Source of the DNA: Mycolicibacterium peregrinum
GTDB taxonomy: Bacteria; Actinomycetota; Actinomycetes; Mycobacteriales; Mycobacteriaceae
Length of the DNA: 64,000 bases
Reading direction: 5' to 3'
NCBI RefSeq assembly: GCF_002102345.1
Contig: NZ_LQPP01000038.1
Coordinates: 1-64,000 of the forward strand
The notes under the pieces were generated by a model. It searched no databases and was not told where the DNA came from. It saw nothing but the letters and a program-made list of their open reading frames with translations. The position numbers were made by a program, and so were the translations under genes. This document shows positions 41,371 to 49,846 of the stretch, piece after piece (position 1 is the stretch's first letter; each line of letters opens with the position of its first letter).

Positions 41371-43607
41371 CGCGGCGTGTCCGGGTCAGCCTTGCGCAAC
41401 ACTGATTCGTGGCTTCCGCGGGCAGCAGTCTGCATCGTGGGTGCCCGGTTGGCGGTACCCGCACCGGCGACGCTGTTTGCGCCGTCATCGGTCACGTCGT
41501 CGCGGTGGAGCCGGTCGAGGATGGCGTCCAGGGAGGCGATTTCGCGTCGACGCTCATGGATCCACACGTTGTCGTCGGTGAGCTCGCGCCCGGTGCGGGC
41601 ACGGTACTGTTCGCGGCGGACGTCGATCAGTTTCAGGGTCCTGGCGCGTTGGTCGACCAGTTCGTCGAGGTGGGTGGCGTCGGTGGCGAAATGCCCGCAT
41701 GACAAGCAGGCGTTGCCTTTGTCGCAGGTGGCTACCGGTGGCAGCAGGCATACCCCGTTGGGCAGCACCCGGTCGGTGCGGGCCGAGAGCTGGGTCATGT
41801 CGTAGATGTCGGACGGGCTGATGGTGATATCGGTGCCATGGGCGCCGATCTTTTTGTGCCGCAGGAACTCCGCTTCGGCGGTCGCTTGCAGGGTGGCGGC
41901 ATAGCGCAGGGTCATCGCCGGGGAGGCGTGTCCGAGATAGCGCTGCACCACATGGATCGGGACGCCGTCGTTGAGCAGCTCGGTGGCCCGGGTGTGGCGC
42001 AGCCGGTGGGTCTGGGAGAACCGCAGCGGGTGGCCGGCGGTGTCGGTGAGACCGTGGATGTTGTCGAGCCGATTGAGGATCCGGCTGTAGGAGTCATAGC
42101 TGCGTGGTCGTTGGCCCTGGTGCTGGTAGCGCACCCCGAGGAACAGGTACTTCGTCTCCAAATCCGGGTAACGCCGCCGGATCCAGTCTTGCTGTTCGCT
42201 GATCACGTTGACCACGGCCTGCTCGACCAGAATGGTGGGCACCACCCCGTCGACTTTGGTCTGCTGGTAACGCAGTTTGGCCACGAACCCATCGGGAACG
42301 TCGGTGGCTCCCGCGGGGCGGTCATGCCCCGGGATCGGCTGCAGCGGGTCGAAATCGAGCATCAGAATCTCCGAGGCCCGGCGCCCGGTCAACGCTTGCA
42401 GCAGCCAGATCCGGGCCGCTTGCGGATCGCCGAGACCAGCCACGACCGAGATGGTGGAATCGGGATGGGTGATGACCACCGGTTTGCCCGCATCGGCGGC
42501 CAGCACGTCGAGATAGCACAGCATCCGCTGCAGCTCGGCGGTCGAAAACCAGGTCAGCTCCCGGCCGCCGGTAGGGCGTCGGCTGCGAAACGCCGCACCC
42601 CACAACCGGGTATGGGTGTCGGTCAACCGGCTCCAGCGAGGATCTCCGGTCGCTGCCGCGGCTTCCTCGGCATGGTCCACCATGAACGTGTAGAACATCT
42701 GAATCTTGGACTGGACGACCGCGATCGTCGCCGCCGACAGCGGACGCTCCGGTTTGGCCCGCGCGGCAGGTGATTTGAGGTATTCGGTGAACTCGGTGAA
42801 CACCAGCCGCAGCGCCGCCCGGTCGGTGCTGATCACCGGATCATCGATCCCGCGTTCGACCAAGAATGGACCCAGATGGCGGGTGATGCCGCGGGTGCGG
42901 CCGATCACCGACGACCAGCGCAGCAGTTCAGCCGTCAAACAGGTGCGCAGCCAGAACCGCACCCCTTCACGCAGCCAGACCGGTTCGATCCCTCCGAGGC
43001 GGGCAACCTGGTCATGGCAGGGTTCGTGCTCACGCTGCGGGATGCGGGGATCAGCGTCCAGATCCCAGATGTCATGAGCCCACCATGGCCGGTCGGTGCA
43101 GCGGACCGACACGTACAGGTGCAGGTGCTCGATGAAACTGGCCACGTTGCGCCGAAACCCGGCCGAGGGCAGCCGACCGGTGCGGCGCTCGAACTCGCGT
43201 ACCCCGTGACGCACGATGGCCTCGGCGCTCAGATCAGCGACACTGACCGGGTAACGCCGGTGCCGTTGGTGGTAGTCGGCGGCGGCGATGCTCAGTGCAC
43301 CGCTGGTCCATTTCAGCAGCGACGGTTCGATCTTGCGACGTTCTTCGTGTCCACACAGCCACACCCACCACGCGAGCTCCTCGCACAACCGTTGCGGCAC
43401 ACCCTGCGGGGTGAAGTCGTGGCCGTCCGGGGTGGGCCGGTAGCGCGGGTTGCGCTGAAAGACCGTGTTGGCCGGGCCGGTATCCAGGTGATAGACCAGC
43501 CTGCGCCACTGCGGCGGCACTTGTTGCCACTGCTGTGTCCACCGATCCCCGGCGGCACCGCGCGTCGGTGGGGTATGCGCTGGTGCAGGACTGTCATTGC
43601 CCGTCAC
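41367..43607 (-). CDS. Large tyrosine recombinase, TnpB-like
   Basis: A 746-residue site-specific recombinase. The N-terminal 270 residues contain DNA-binding domains. The catalytic domain shows LTGRRASEILML (first Arg), HRLRHTRATELL (HxxR) and LGHASPAMTLRYAAT (His, nucleophilic Tyr). A CxxxxxxCLSCGHF cysteine cluster lies near residue 660, possibly a zinc knuckle. Size and order match TnpB of Tn554, which works with TnpA for strand exchange. It overlaps both neighbours. Confidence 0.88.
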   Translation of the reverse strand: MTGNDSPAPAHTPPTRGAAGDRWTQQWQQVPPQWRRLVYHLDTGPANTVFQRNPRYRPTPDGHDFTPQGVPQRLCEELAWWVWLCGHEERRKIEPSLLKWTSGALSIAAADYHQRHRRYPVSVADLSAEAIVRHGVREFERRTGRLPSAGFRRNVASFIEHLHLYVSVRCTDRPWWAHDIWDLDADPRIPQREHEPCHDQVARLGGIEPVWLREGVRFWLRTCLTAELLRWSSVIGRTRGITRHLGPFLVERGIDDPVISTDRAALRLVFTEFTEYLKSPAARAKPERPLSAATIAVVQSKIQMFYTFMVDHAEEAAAATGDPRWSRLTDTHTRLWGAAFRSRRPTGGRELTWFSTAELQRMLCYLDVLAADAGKPVVITHPDSTISVVAGLGDPQAARIWLLQALTGRRASEILMLDFDPLQPIPGHDRPAGATDVPDGFVAKLRYQQTKVDGVVPTILVEQAVVNVISEQQDWIRRRYPDLETKYLFLGVRYQHQGQRPRSYDSYSRILNRLDNIHGLTDTAGHPLRFSQTHRLRHTRATELLNDGVPIHVVQRYLGHASPAMTLRYAATLQATAEAEFLRHKKIGAHGTDITISPSDIYDMTQLSARTDRVLPNGVCLLPPVATCDKGNACLSCGHFATDATHLDELVDQRARTLKLIDVRREQYRARTGRELTDDNVWIHERRREIASLDAILDRLHRDDVTDDGANSVAGAGTANRAPTMQTAARGSHESVLRKADPDTPR

Positions 43608-44811
43608 GGTTCACCTTCCACCCAGCGACATAGTTCTTCCATTCGGCCAGCGTGCGCATCTCGGCGTCGGCGGTCACCCACCCGTAGGTCGACAACGTGG
43701 TCTGCACGTCGGCGTGACCGAGACGACGCATCACCACATGCACATCCACCCCAGCCAGCAACAACGCGGTGGCGTGGGTGTGGCGCAGCCAGTGCGGCGT
43801 CCACTGCTCAGGCAGCACGCCGGTTCGGCGCGCGGTGATCAGATCCACCTTGTCGTAGATGGTTTCCGGTCGCAGCGGGGCATAGCGCACGCCTCGCACC
43901 AGGTTGACAAACACGAAACACGACGCCAGATCGCCGACCGTGACATCCGCGCCGGCGGCCACCAACTGCCACACGTACTCGGTGTAGAGGGCGACCAGAT
44001 CGTCGCCGATGTAAATCCGGCGCGGGCCCGATTTCGCGCGCACCCCGTGCGGATGATCATCACGGCCCGCCACCATCACCGATGGGGTACCGCCACCGGC
44101 AATATCAAAATCACTGTGGCGCAACGACAACGCCTCACCGAGCCGCATCCCGGTTTCGGCCAACACCGCGAAGAACAACCGGTCACGCAGCCCCGCCCCG
44201 CCGCCCGACCATTCACCCGAGACCGTCTGGACACTGCACGCATCCAAGATGGCGTTGACCTGCACCGGCAGCAGCACCGGTGTTTCGGCGCGCTGCAGGC
44301 CGCGGAGCCGGTGAATCGGCCCGTCCTGCTCGCGTTTCGGGCCGACCCCGGCCAGAAACGGTGCATAGCGGCCCCGCCGGGACGTACGAGCATGACTGGC
44401 GTACAACCGCCGGTAGGGGCGCACCAGGTCATGGGCATTGGCGAAATACCGGTACATCGACAACACCGCCGCACTGCGCGGCAGCAGCGAGGATTCGGCC
44501 AATCTCTGCTCCGGTTCACCGATACGGGCCACCCCAGGCAGATCCCCGGTGCGCAGATAAGCCAGGAACTGGCCAAACAGACTGGTGGGGAAGTCATCCC
44601 ACGCGGTACCGGTACCCTCCAGCACCGTCCACCACGCCGCCAGCCCATAGGCATAGGCGCGCAGCGTGTTCGGTGAGCCCCCTTGGTTGCGCAGAAACGT
44701 CAGGTACTCGCGCGCCGGGGCCACGGGCAGCTTGTCGACGCCGACCACCGTGTAGGTGGGTGGCCGGTCCTCAAAGCGCACCCGCTGCACCTGTGCCACC
44801 GTCAGCCGCAC
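43594..44811 (-). CDS. Tyrosine recombinase, TnpA-like
   Basis: A 405-residue phage-integrase-family recombinase. The N-terminal SAM-like domain runs REYLTFLRNQGGSPNTLRAYAYGLAAWW. Catalytic residues appear in ETGMRLGEALSL, PHWLRHTHATALL and LGHADVQTTLSTYG. It precedes the larger recombinase with a 14-bp overlap, as in Tn554. Ten base pairs separate it from the XRE-ImmA gene upstream. Confidence 0.9.
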   Translation of the reverse strand: MRLTVAQVQRVRFEDRPPTYTVVGVDKLPVAPAREYLTFLRNQGGSPNTLRAYAYGLAAWWTVLEGTGTAWDDFPTSLFGQFLAYLRTGDLPGVARIGEPEQRLAESSLLPRSAAVLSMYRYFANAHDLVRPYRRLYASHARTSRRGRYAPFLAGVGPKREQDGPIHRLRGLQRAETPVLLPVQVNAILDACSVQTVSGEWSGGGAGLRDRLFFAVLAETGMRLGEALSLRHSDFDIAGGGTPSVMVAGRDDHPHGVRAKSGPRRIYIGDDLVALYTEYVWQLVAAGADVTVGDLASCFVFVNLVRGVRYAPLRPETIYDKVDLITARRTGVLPEQWTPHWLRHTHATALLLAGVDVHVVMRRLGHADVQTTLSTYGWVTADAEMRTLAEWKNYVAGWKVNRDGQ

Positions 44812-44821
44812 CCCACCACAT

Positions 44822-46078
44822 TCACGATGGCCTGCCCTTACGGAAATCGTCCAACCGGATCACCTGGGAGCCGCCATCGGCCGGTGGGGCCGCGGTGCGG
44901 CCATGGCCGACACTGGCCGCGACCGGATTATGCTCGGCCGCCGGCGCCGGCCGCTGCGTGGCCAAAAACCAATCCAGCACATCAGCGGGATAGATCATCG
45001 AATCCCGGGCGCTCAGCATCCGCACCGACGCGCCGCCGTAGCAGCGCTCCACCCACTTACGCAGCAGCCGGGGCCGCTCCGGGACGCGGTCAGCCCACCC
45101 CGGTTCCGTCATACCCCACGTGTGCCCGGTATCCGGGTTGATCCGTGAATGCAGCTGGGTGGTCAACATTTTCGCCCGATCCGGCGCGATCAGCCCCGAA
45201 TCCCGCAGATGCATGATCAACGACCCCAACGACAGACCCCACTTGGCTTTGAGCGGACGCAGATTCAACAGCGACATCACCCGCGGCAACTCACCGGCGA
45301 TGACCCCTGCCGGGGCCAACAACTCGGTCGCGAACCGGTTTGCCTCCAACTCGTCGGCGGCACTGACCGAGCAATAGGCGTGACTGTGCAACACCAAATG
45401 ACCGAGCTCATGGGCGACCGTGAACCGGGTCCGCTCCCACGAGTCGCTATCCCTCAACACCAGCAGCGGCCGGTCCCGTAACCGGCCCACCCAACTCGAA
45501 TACCCCAAATGCCGCTCATCACGAGAACGCCCACCGGTAGCGGCGAATTCGCTTTCCCATTCACCGGCGACCCGGCGCCGGACAATCACCGGAGCACCCA
45601 GCCGCTCGGCCTCATACATCAAATCGTCAAGCGGCTCATCGGGTTCCAGTCCCATCGCCTCACGCAGACGTGCTGCGGCCACCGTGATCGAACTGTGTGC
45701 CAGCTCATCGGGACTGACCGTCGGAACCTTCACCGGAGGCAGCTTCGACCGGCCATCGAGCTCACCGAGAAAATCGCCTGCCAACGACGCGAACGTCGCC
45801 AGAAACTCCTGCTCACCCAACGTCATTGACTTCGGCGCCCGAAACAGCAACTCGTTCGCGGTGATCCGTGTCCGCGGCTCCGAGCTGAAAAACGCTGCAG
45901 GAAACCGGAACAACCCCGCCAGCAACGCAACATCGCCGTCGTCGAGCCGCACCGTCAGCGACTTCTCAATCTGGGACTGCCGTGACGTACTCCAGCCTGT
46001 GGCTTCCACCACCGACCGTGCCGTCATCCGCCTCAACAACCGGGCCTGCCGGACCCGTGCACCAAAAACCTCAATCAT
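44822..46078 (-). CDS. XRE helix-turn-helix fused to ImmA/IrrE metallopeptidase
   Basis: A 418-residue protein. An XRE-type domain fills residues 1-70 (ARVRQARLLRRMTARSVVEATG). An ImmA/IrrE peptidase follows with the zinc motif HELGH (223-227) and the glutamate helix ELEANRFATELLAP. In ICEs, ImmA cleaves a separate repressor to switch on transfer; here DNA-binding and protease are on one chain. It lies second in an operon that continues into the recombinase genes, so it may time transposition. Stress sensing is a family-based guess. Confidence 0.85.
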   Translation of the reverse strand: MIEVFGARVRQARLLRRMTARSVVEATGWSTSRQSQIEKSLTVRLDDGDVALLAGLFRFPAAFFSSEPRTRITANELLFRAPKSMTLGEQEFLATFASLAGDFLGELDGRSKLPPVKVPTVSPDELAHSSITVAAARLREAMGLEPDEPLDDLMYEAERLGAPVIVRRRVAGEWESEFAATGGRSRDERHLGYSSWVGRLRDRPLLVLRDSDSWERTRFTVAHELGHLVLHSHAYCSVSAADELEANRFATELLAPAGVIAGELPRVMSLLNLRPLKAKWGLSLGSLIMHLRDSGLIAPDRAKMLTTQLHSRINPDTGHTWGMTEPGWADRVPERPRLLRKWVERCYGGASVRMLSARDSMIYPADVLDWFLATQRPAPAAEHNPVAASVGHGRTAAPPADGGSQVIRLDDFRKGRPS

Positions 46079-46142
46079 CGTGCGCTCAATTCAACGTCAC
46101 CGGGTTGGGAAACCCACATGCACCCAACACTGTGCACGATGG

Positions 46143-46856
46143 CTACGACGATTTCGGCGGACCGTCCTCCTCGTCCTGATCGCTCGCAGCGTCCTCGTCG
46201 ACCTCGGCGAAGTCGTCGTCGCGGCGCCGTGTCCCGAAAGTCCCCGGTCCCGCGCCCTCCCGACGGCTCCCGCCGAGACCAACATTGAATGAGCGGTCCT
46301 CCATGATCGGCGGCGGCAACGGTGTCCGACCGTAAAGAACCTCCACATTGTCGAGGAGTAGTCCCGCCGCGAGGACCGCGCCGCCGAAAAACCCGCGACC
46401 GTCCGGCCACCACAACAGGTATTCCCGATACTTCTGCGGCTCGGGAATACCCTCTTCGCCACCGATCGGGTGACCCAGCACCTCCTCGATGCTGTACTGC
46501 TCCCCACCCGGCACAAACGGCACAGTCTCGATCAGCTGACCAGTCCGCCGATTGCGCGGATGCTTGCGCACATAAATCCGCGAGCCCTTCCCGTCGAGCA
46601 GAAGAACTCCCATCCCGTTGCCCGCCTTGACTTTTAGAGTCGAATCGGGAGTCTCCCGCCGTAACCGCGATAGCAGAAACGTTTCCAACACCGAGCACGA
46701 CACCGTGATCGGTCGCACATTGCTGCCCTGATCGACAAAACGATCTGGGACTTCCGGATGCCGCGCAGCCAGATTCCCATGCGCCTCGCCCAAAACCTGA
46801 GCATGCTGCCGGACGAGTTCCTCCACCAACTGCTGAGGATCGTCGTGTAGTTCCAT
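46143..46856 (-). CDS. Unknown 237-residue protein, first gene of the transposition operon
   Basis: I do not recognise this protein. From ATG 46856 it starts MELHDDPQQLVEELVRQHAQV, has a mixed alpha/beta core with KAGNGMGVLLLDGKGSRIYVRKH and LLWWPDGRGFFGGAVLAAGLL (a short hydrophobic stretch), and ends in a disordered acidic tail (AEVDEDAASDQDEEDG). A GTG ten codons upstream (46886) would place the palindromic operator inside the gene, so ATG is preferred. It precedes the XRE-ImmA gene by 64 bp and could be its substrate or partner. Confidence 0.6.
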   Translation of the reverse strand: MELHDDPQQLVEELVRQHAQVLGEAHGNLAARHPEVPDRFVDQGSNVRPITVSCSVLETFLLSRLRRETPDSTLKVKAGNGMGVLLLDGKGSRIYVRKHPRNRRTGQLIETVPFVPGGEQYSIEEVLGHPIGGEEGIPEPQKYREYLLWWPDGRGFFGGAVLAAGLLLDNVEVLYGRTPLPPPIMEDRSFNVGLGGSRREGAGPGTFGTRRRDDDFAEVDEDAASDQDEEDGPPKSS

Positions 46857-46874
46857 GGGGTAAACATTTACCCC
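46857..46874. promoter_or_regulatory. Perfect palindromic operator at the start of the transposition operon
   Basis: GGGGTAAACATTTACCCC is a perfect palindrome except for its central CA/TG step, which is also self-complementary, so all 18 bp are symmetric. It abuts the ATG of the first gene. This is the expected kind of site for the XRE domain encoded two genes downstream, or another dimeric repressor. Confidence 0.7.
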
Positions 46875-46976
46875 GGTATCCCACACTCAACCTCGCGCCA
46901 CGCCGCTGCCGGTCGGCAAAATTTTGGCTGCTCATACCTAATAGGTTACATGTATGCGTGGATAAAACTGCACTTC

Positions 46977-47025
46977 AACACACCTTTAAGGCGTGTTTTG
47001 AGAATTTAACGCCTGATAAGCGGCG
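46977..47025. repeat. Right end of the element
   Basis: A 21-bp dyad (arms AACACACCTT and AAGGCGTGTT, one mismatch) covers 46977-46997, and CGCCTGATAA at 47010-47019 mirrors the left end. GCGGCG (47020-47025) then precedes the resumed decarboxylase frame. The region 46887-47025 is AT-rich compared with the window and holds no gene. Confidence 0.6.
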
Positions 47026-47784
47026 GGCTCGGTGTTTCATCTGCAGGGCGACCTCGTGGACCAGAACCGGTTATCGGCATGTGCGGATCTCCTCATGACG
47101 ACGAGCCCGAACGTACTGGTGTACAGCGCGATTGACGGCTGGCGTCGGCAGATGGTCGAACACGGCCACGAGTTGATGGGCGCCGCACTGGAACTGGCTG
47201 AACGGACCCGGCGCGAGATCGAGGAGATCGACGACGTCGAGGTGCTCGACAAGGAGCTGATGGGCAAGCAGGCCTCACACGATCTGGACCGGTTGCAGGT
47301 GCTGATCGATGTGTCGGGCACCGGTACGTCGGGCTACCAGGCGGCAGACTGGTTGCGCGAGCACTGTGAACTCGACCTGGGGATGACCGACCATCGCCGG
47401 GTCCTGGCCACCATGTCGTTGGCCGACGGCCCGGACACCGCGGGCCGGTTGGTCGAGGCGTTGAAGCTTTGGCGGAAGGCCGCTTACGATTTCGACCCGC
47501 CGCCGCGGGTCGACCTGCCGTCGCCGACGGAGTTGGAGCTGGAGACCGTGGCGTCGCCCCGCCATGCGTTCTTCGGCCGGGTCGAGGATGTTCCGGTGGA
47601 GCAGGCGGCCGGCCGGATCTCCGCCGAACAGATCACCCCGTACCCGCCGGGCATTCCGGCAGTGGTTCCCGGTGAACGGATCAACGAGGCAGTGCTGGAT
47701 TACCTGCGTACCGGTTTGGCGGCAGGGATGAACGTGCCGGACCCCGCCGATCCTTCGCTGCGCACGGTTCGCGTCGTCGCGTAG
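47026..47784 (+). pseudogene. Orn/Lys/Arg decarboxylase, 3' half (interrupted)
   Basis: The frame resumes with GSVFHLQGDLVDQNRLSACADLL and contains SPNVLVYSAIDGWRRQM. It ends with the C-terminal decarboxylase domain signature ISAEQITPYPPGIPAVVPGERI. These 252 codons complete the N-terminal half that ends at 28963. A GTG at 47032 could start a separate product lacking the PLP lysine, but no ribosome site is evident. Its 3' end overlaps the convergent udgX gene by 85 bp. Confidence 0.92.
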
Positions 47785-48401
47785 GCGATCCGAAGGTCGG
47801 CGACCAGTCCGTCGAAGGCTTCGTCGCGGGTCTGCGACCGTCCGCGCAGCACGGCCGACGGGTGAATCGTCGCCACCAGCACCGGGTGCCGGTCGGACAT
47901 CAGGCCCGTGGCGTGGAGGATCTCCCCTCGGTGGCGCGAGACCCGAAAGTCGTTGCCCAGCAGGGATTTGGCCGCAGTCGCTCCGAGCAGAACGACGACG
48001 TCCGGTGAGACCGCGTCCAATTCAGCGAGGATCCATGGCCGACAGGCCTCCACCTCGGTTCGGCTGGGGGTCTTGTGGATACGGCGTTTGCCGCGCTCGT
48101 TGGTGGTGAACTTGAAGTGCTTCACGGCGTTGGTGAGATAGAGCTCGTCGCGGTCGATCTCAGCGGCGGTCAGGGCCTTGTCCAGGAGACGGCCCGCCGG
48201 ACCGACGAAGGGCTCTCCTGCCCGGTCCTCCTGATCGCCCGGCTGCTCGCCGATCAGCATCACCCGTGCGGACGGTCGTCCGGACCCGAAGACAGTCTGG
48301 GTGGCGTCGCGATACAGCGGACACCCTTCACAGTGCCGCGCCGCGTGGGCCAGTTCGGACAACTCATGTGTCTCGGGGACGAACGGCGCTGCGCTGTGCA
48401 T
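47700..48401 (-). CDS. udgX: UdgX, uracil-DNA crosslinking glycosylase
   Basis: A 233-residue member of the uracil-DNA glycosylase superfamily. Motif A is GEQPGDQEDRAGEPFVGPAG (residues 51-70). The UdgX-specific loop KRRIH is at 105-109, placing the covalent-bond-forming His at position 109 as in M. smegmatis UdgX. Iron-sulfur cysteines are at 24, 27 and 120. The motif-3 segment is TIHPSAVLRG. UdgX excises uracil and stays covalently bound to the abasic DNA. The 25-residue C-terminal tail runs beyond the M. smegmatis length as I recall it and into the decarboxylase gene. Confidence 0.93.
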   Translation of the reverse strand: MHSAAPFVPETHELSELAHAARHCEGCPLYRDATQTVFGSGRPSARVMLIGEQPGDQEDRAGEPFVGPAGRLLDKALTAAEIDRDELYLTNAVKHFKFTTNERGKRRIHKTPSRTEVEACRPWILAELDAVSPDVVVLLGATAAKSLLGNDFRVSRHRGEILHATGLMSDRHPVLVATIHPSAVLRGRSQTRDEAFDGLVADLRIAYATTRTVRSEGSAGSGTFIPAAKPVRR

Positions 48402-48479
48402 TGCCGTGGAATACCCGATCGACCGTTTGCCACGCGCAAGTGCGGGTATTCGTTGTGATGACAACAGGAGATGATCGAC

Positions 48480-49463
48480 ATGACCGGGGCATACGCGGCT
48501 AAACGGGTATTGCATCGCAGGAGCAGCCTTGAGGCCGCGGTCCTGGGATTCGGCTGTCGATTGGCCGTGAAGAACGCGATCCGTGCCTGGGCGTTGCAGC
48601 CCGATCTGGCGTGGCCGCTCGGCTCCATCGATCATCTTGTCGGATTGGTCCCGCGGCGCGCTGCGGTGTCGGTGCAGCCCGTGGCACTGCCGAATTGCCC
48701 GGCGGAACTGGTGCGCGCGCCGGGGACATCGGGGCGTAACGCGATTCTGTACTTGCACGGTGGGGCGTTTCTTACCTGTGGGCTCAACACCCACCGTGCT
48801 CTGGCTTCTCGATTGTCGGCTGCGGCAGACGCACTGGTGCTCAACGTCGGCTACCGGATGTTGCCCGTGTGCGGCCTTGCCGACGCCGTGGAGGATGCTC
48901 TGGCCGGGTTGTCCTGGCTTCGGCGGCGGGGTTACGGCGCCGAGCGGACAGTGATCGCCGGTGACTCGGCCGGCGGATACCTGGCCTTCGGGACGGCGTT
49001 GAGGTCGTTGGCCCGCGGTGTGGTGCCGGCTGCCGGGCTGGCCGCGATCTCGCCGTTGATCGATCTCAACCCGGCGCAAAAACTGGCTCACCGCAATGTC
49101 TCTCGGTGCTCGATGTTCACCGGTGCGGCGTTGTCGGCCTTCGCGCACTGTGTGCGGCGCAGCCAATGTGAGCCCGGCCGGTGTGACGCCGAGCCGTTGA
49201 TCGACCCGGCCACAGCGGAGCTGGCGGGCATGCCACCGGTCATGATCCATGTGGGCGCGGACGAATTACTCTTGGCCGACTCGGAATTGGTGGCCGCCCG
49301 GCTGGCCGCTGCGCATACACCCTGTGAGCTTCACGTCTGGAGCGGCCAGATCCACGACTTCCCGCTCGCCGCCGAGGTCCTGCCGGAAGGCAGGCGGGCC
49401 ATCGGTTATATCGGTGACTTCGTCAAAGGTGTGACCGCTGCGCCTGCTCAGAGTGCGGCCTGA
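48480..49463 (+). CDS. Alpha/beta-hydrolase, hormone-sensitive-lipase type
   Basis: A 327-residue esterase. The HSL-family oxyanion motif is YLHGGAFLTCG, the nucleophile elbow is GDSAGGYLAFG, and the Asp and His of the triad are in VGADELLLADSE and GQIHDFPLAAE. It probably hydrolyses short or medium acyl esters. ATG 48480 is chosen over ATG 48471, because AGGAG (48466-48470) is well spaced only for the former. It is divergent from udgX with a short gap. Confidence 0.87.
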   Translation: MTGAYAAKRVLHRRSSLEAAVLGFGCRLAVKNAIRAWALQPDLAWPLGSIDHLVGLVPRRAAVSVQPVALPNCPAELVRAPGTSGRNAILYLHGGAFLTCGLNTHRALASRLSAAADALVLNVGYRMLPVCGLADAVEDALAGLSWLRRRGYGAERTVIAGDSAGGYLAFGTALRSLARGVVPAAGLAAISPLIDLNPAQKLAHRNVSRCSMFTGAALSAFAHCVRRSQCEPGRCDAEPLIDPATAELAGMPPVMIHVGADELLLADSELVAARLAAAHTPCELHVWSGQIHDFPLAAEVLPEGRRAIGYIGDFVKGVTAAPAQSAA

Positions 49464-49511
49464 TCGATCTGCCGGAGTTTCCCGCGGCGGTGCCGTGGGC
49501 ATCCCACCACC

Positions 49512-49793
49512 ATGAGCGATATCGAAAATGGCCCGGACGACACTCTCTCGCCGAGTGAGTCGACCGATTCCGACGAAGTCGCCAATGCCGACGGCGACGA
49601 TGTGGTCGATCCCCCGGAGCAGTGGCACGGTGCTGACCGTGCGGGCGAGCCGGAATCGCTCGAGAGCAAGCTGGATGCGGAACGGCCCGACAAGCCGCCC
49701 GGGCCGGGGCCTGCGCGCGACGTCGACGAGGCGATCGCCGAGCCCGAGGGCCTCCGGATCATCAGCCCCGACGATGAGCCTCAGGACGGGTGA
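49512..49793 (+). CDS. Small acidic protein, unknown
   Basis: A 93-residue, strongly acidic, probably disordered protein (SESTDSDEVANADGDDVVDPPEQWHG) with a conserved-looking C-terminal half (DEAIAEPEGLRIISPDDEPQDG). No family is recognised. It starts 48 bp after the lipase gene on the same strand and could be co-transcribed. Confidence 0.6.
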   Translation: MSDIENGPDDTLSPSESTDSDEVANADGDDVVDPPEQWHGADRAGEPESLESKLDAERPDKPPGPGPARDVDEAIAEPEGLRIISPDDEPQDG

Positions 49794-49846
49794 GATCCGC
49801 TTCTTGGCCAATCCCGTGAAACTCAGCCGGGCGGCCGAGCATTCAG

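Larger units (their letters stand above)
28964..47025. mobile_element. Tn554-type transposon of about 18.1 kb carrying metal/arsenic resistance
   Basis: The element splits an Orn/Lys/Arg decarboxylase gene between codons 235 and 236. Its right-hand portion encodes two large tyrosine recombinases and a small DUF6262 protein in the order tnpA-tnpB-tnpC of Tn554. The ends carry short inverted sequences: TTATCTGGGG at 28964-28973 and its imperfect complement CGCCTGATAA at 47010-47019. Six bases (GCGGCG, 47020-47025) separate the right inverted sequence from the resumed target, whereas the left one abuts the target directly. That asymmetry is known for Tn554. There is no target duplication. Cargo: metal efflux, MerR operon, arsenic genes, redox and methyltransferase genes. 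The exact ends may be off by a few bases. Confidence 0.85.

Noticed and set aside
47032..47784. Independent gene starting at GTG 47032
   Set aside because: The sequence is the C-terminal half of the interrupted decarboxylase and the frame continues upstream to the junction; no ribosome site is seen.
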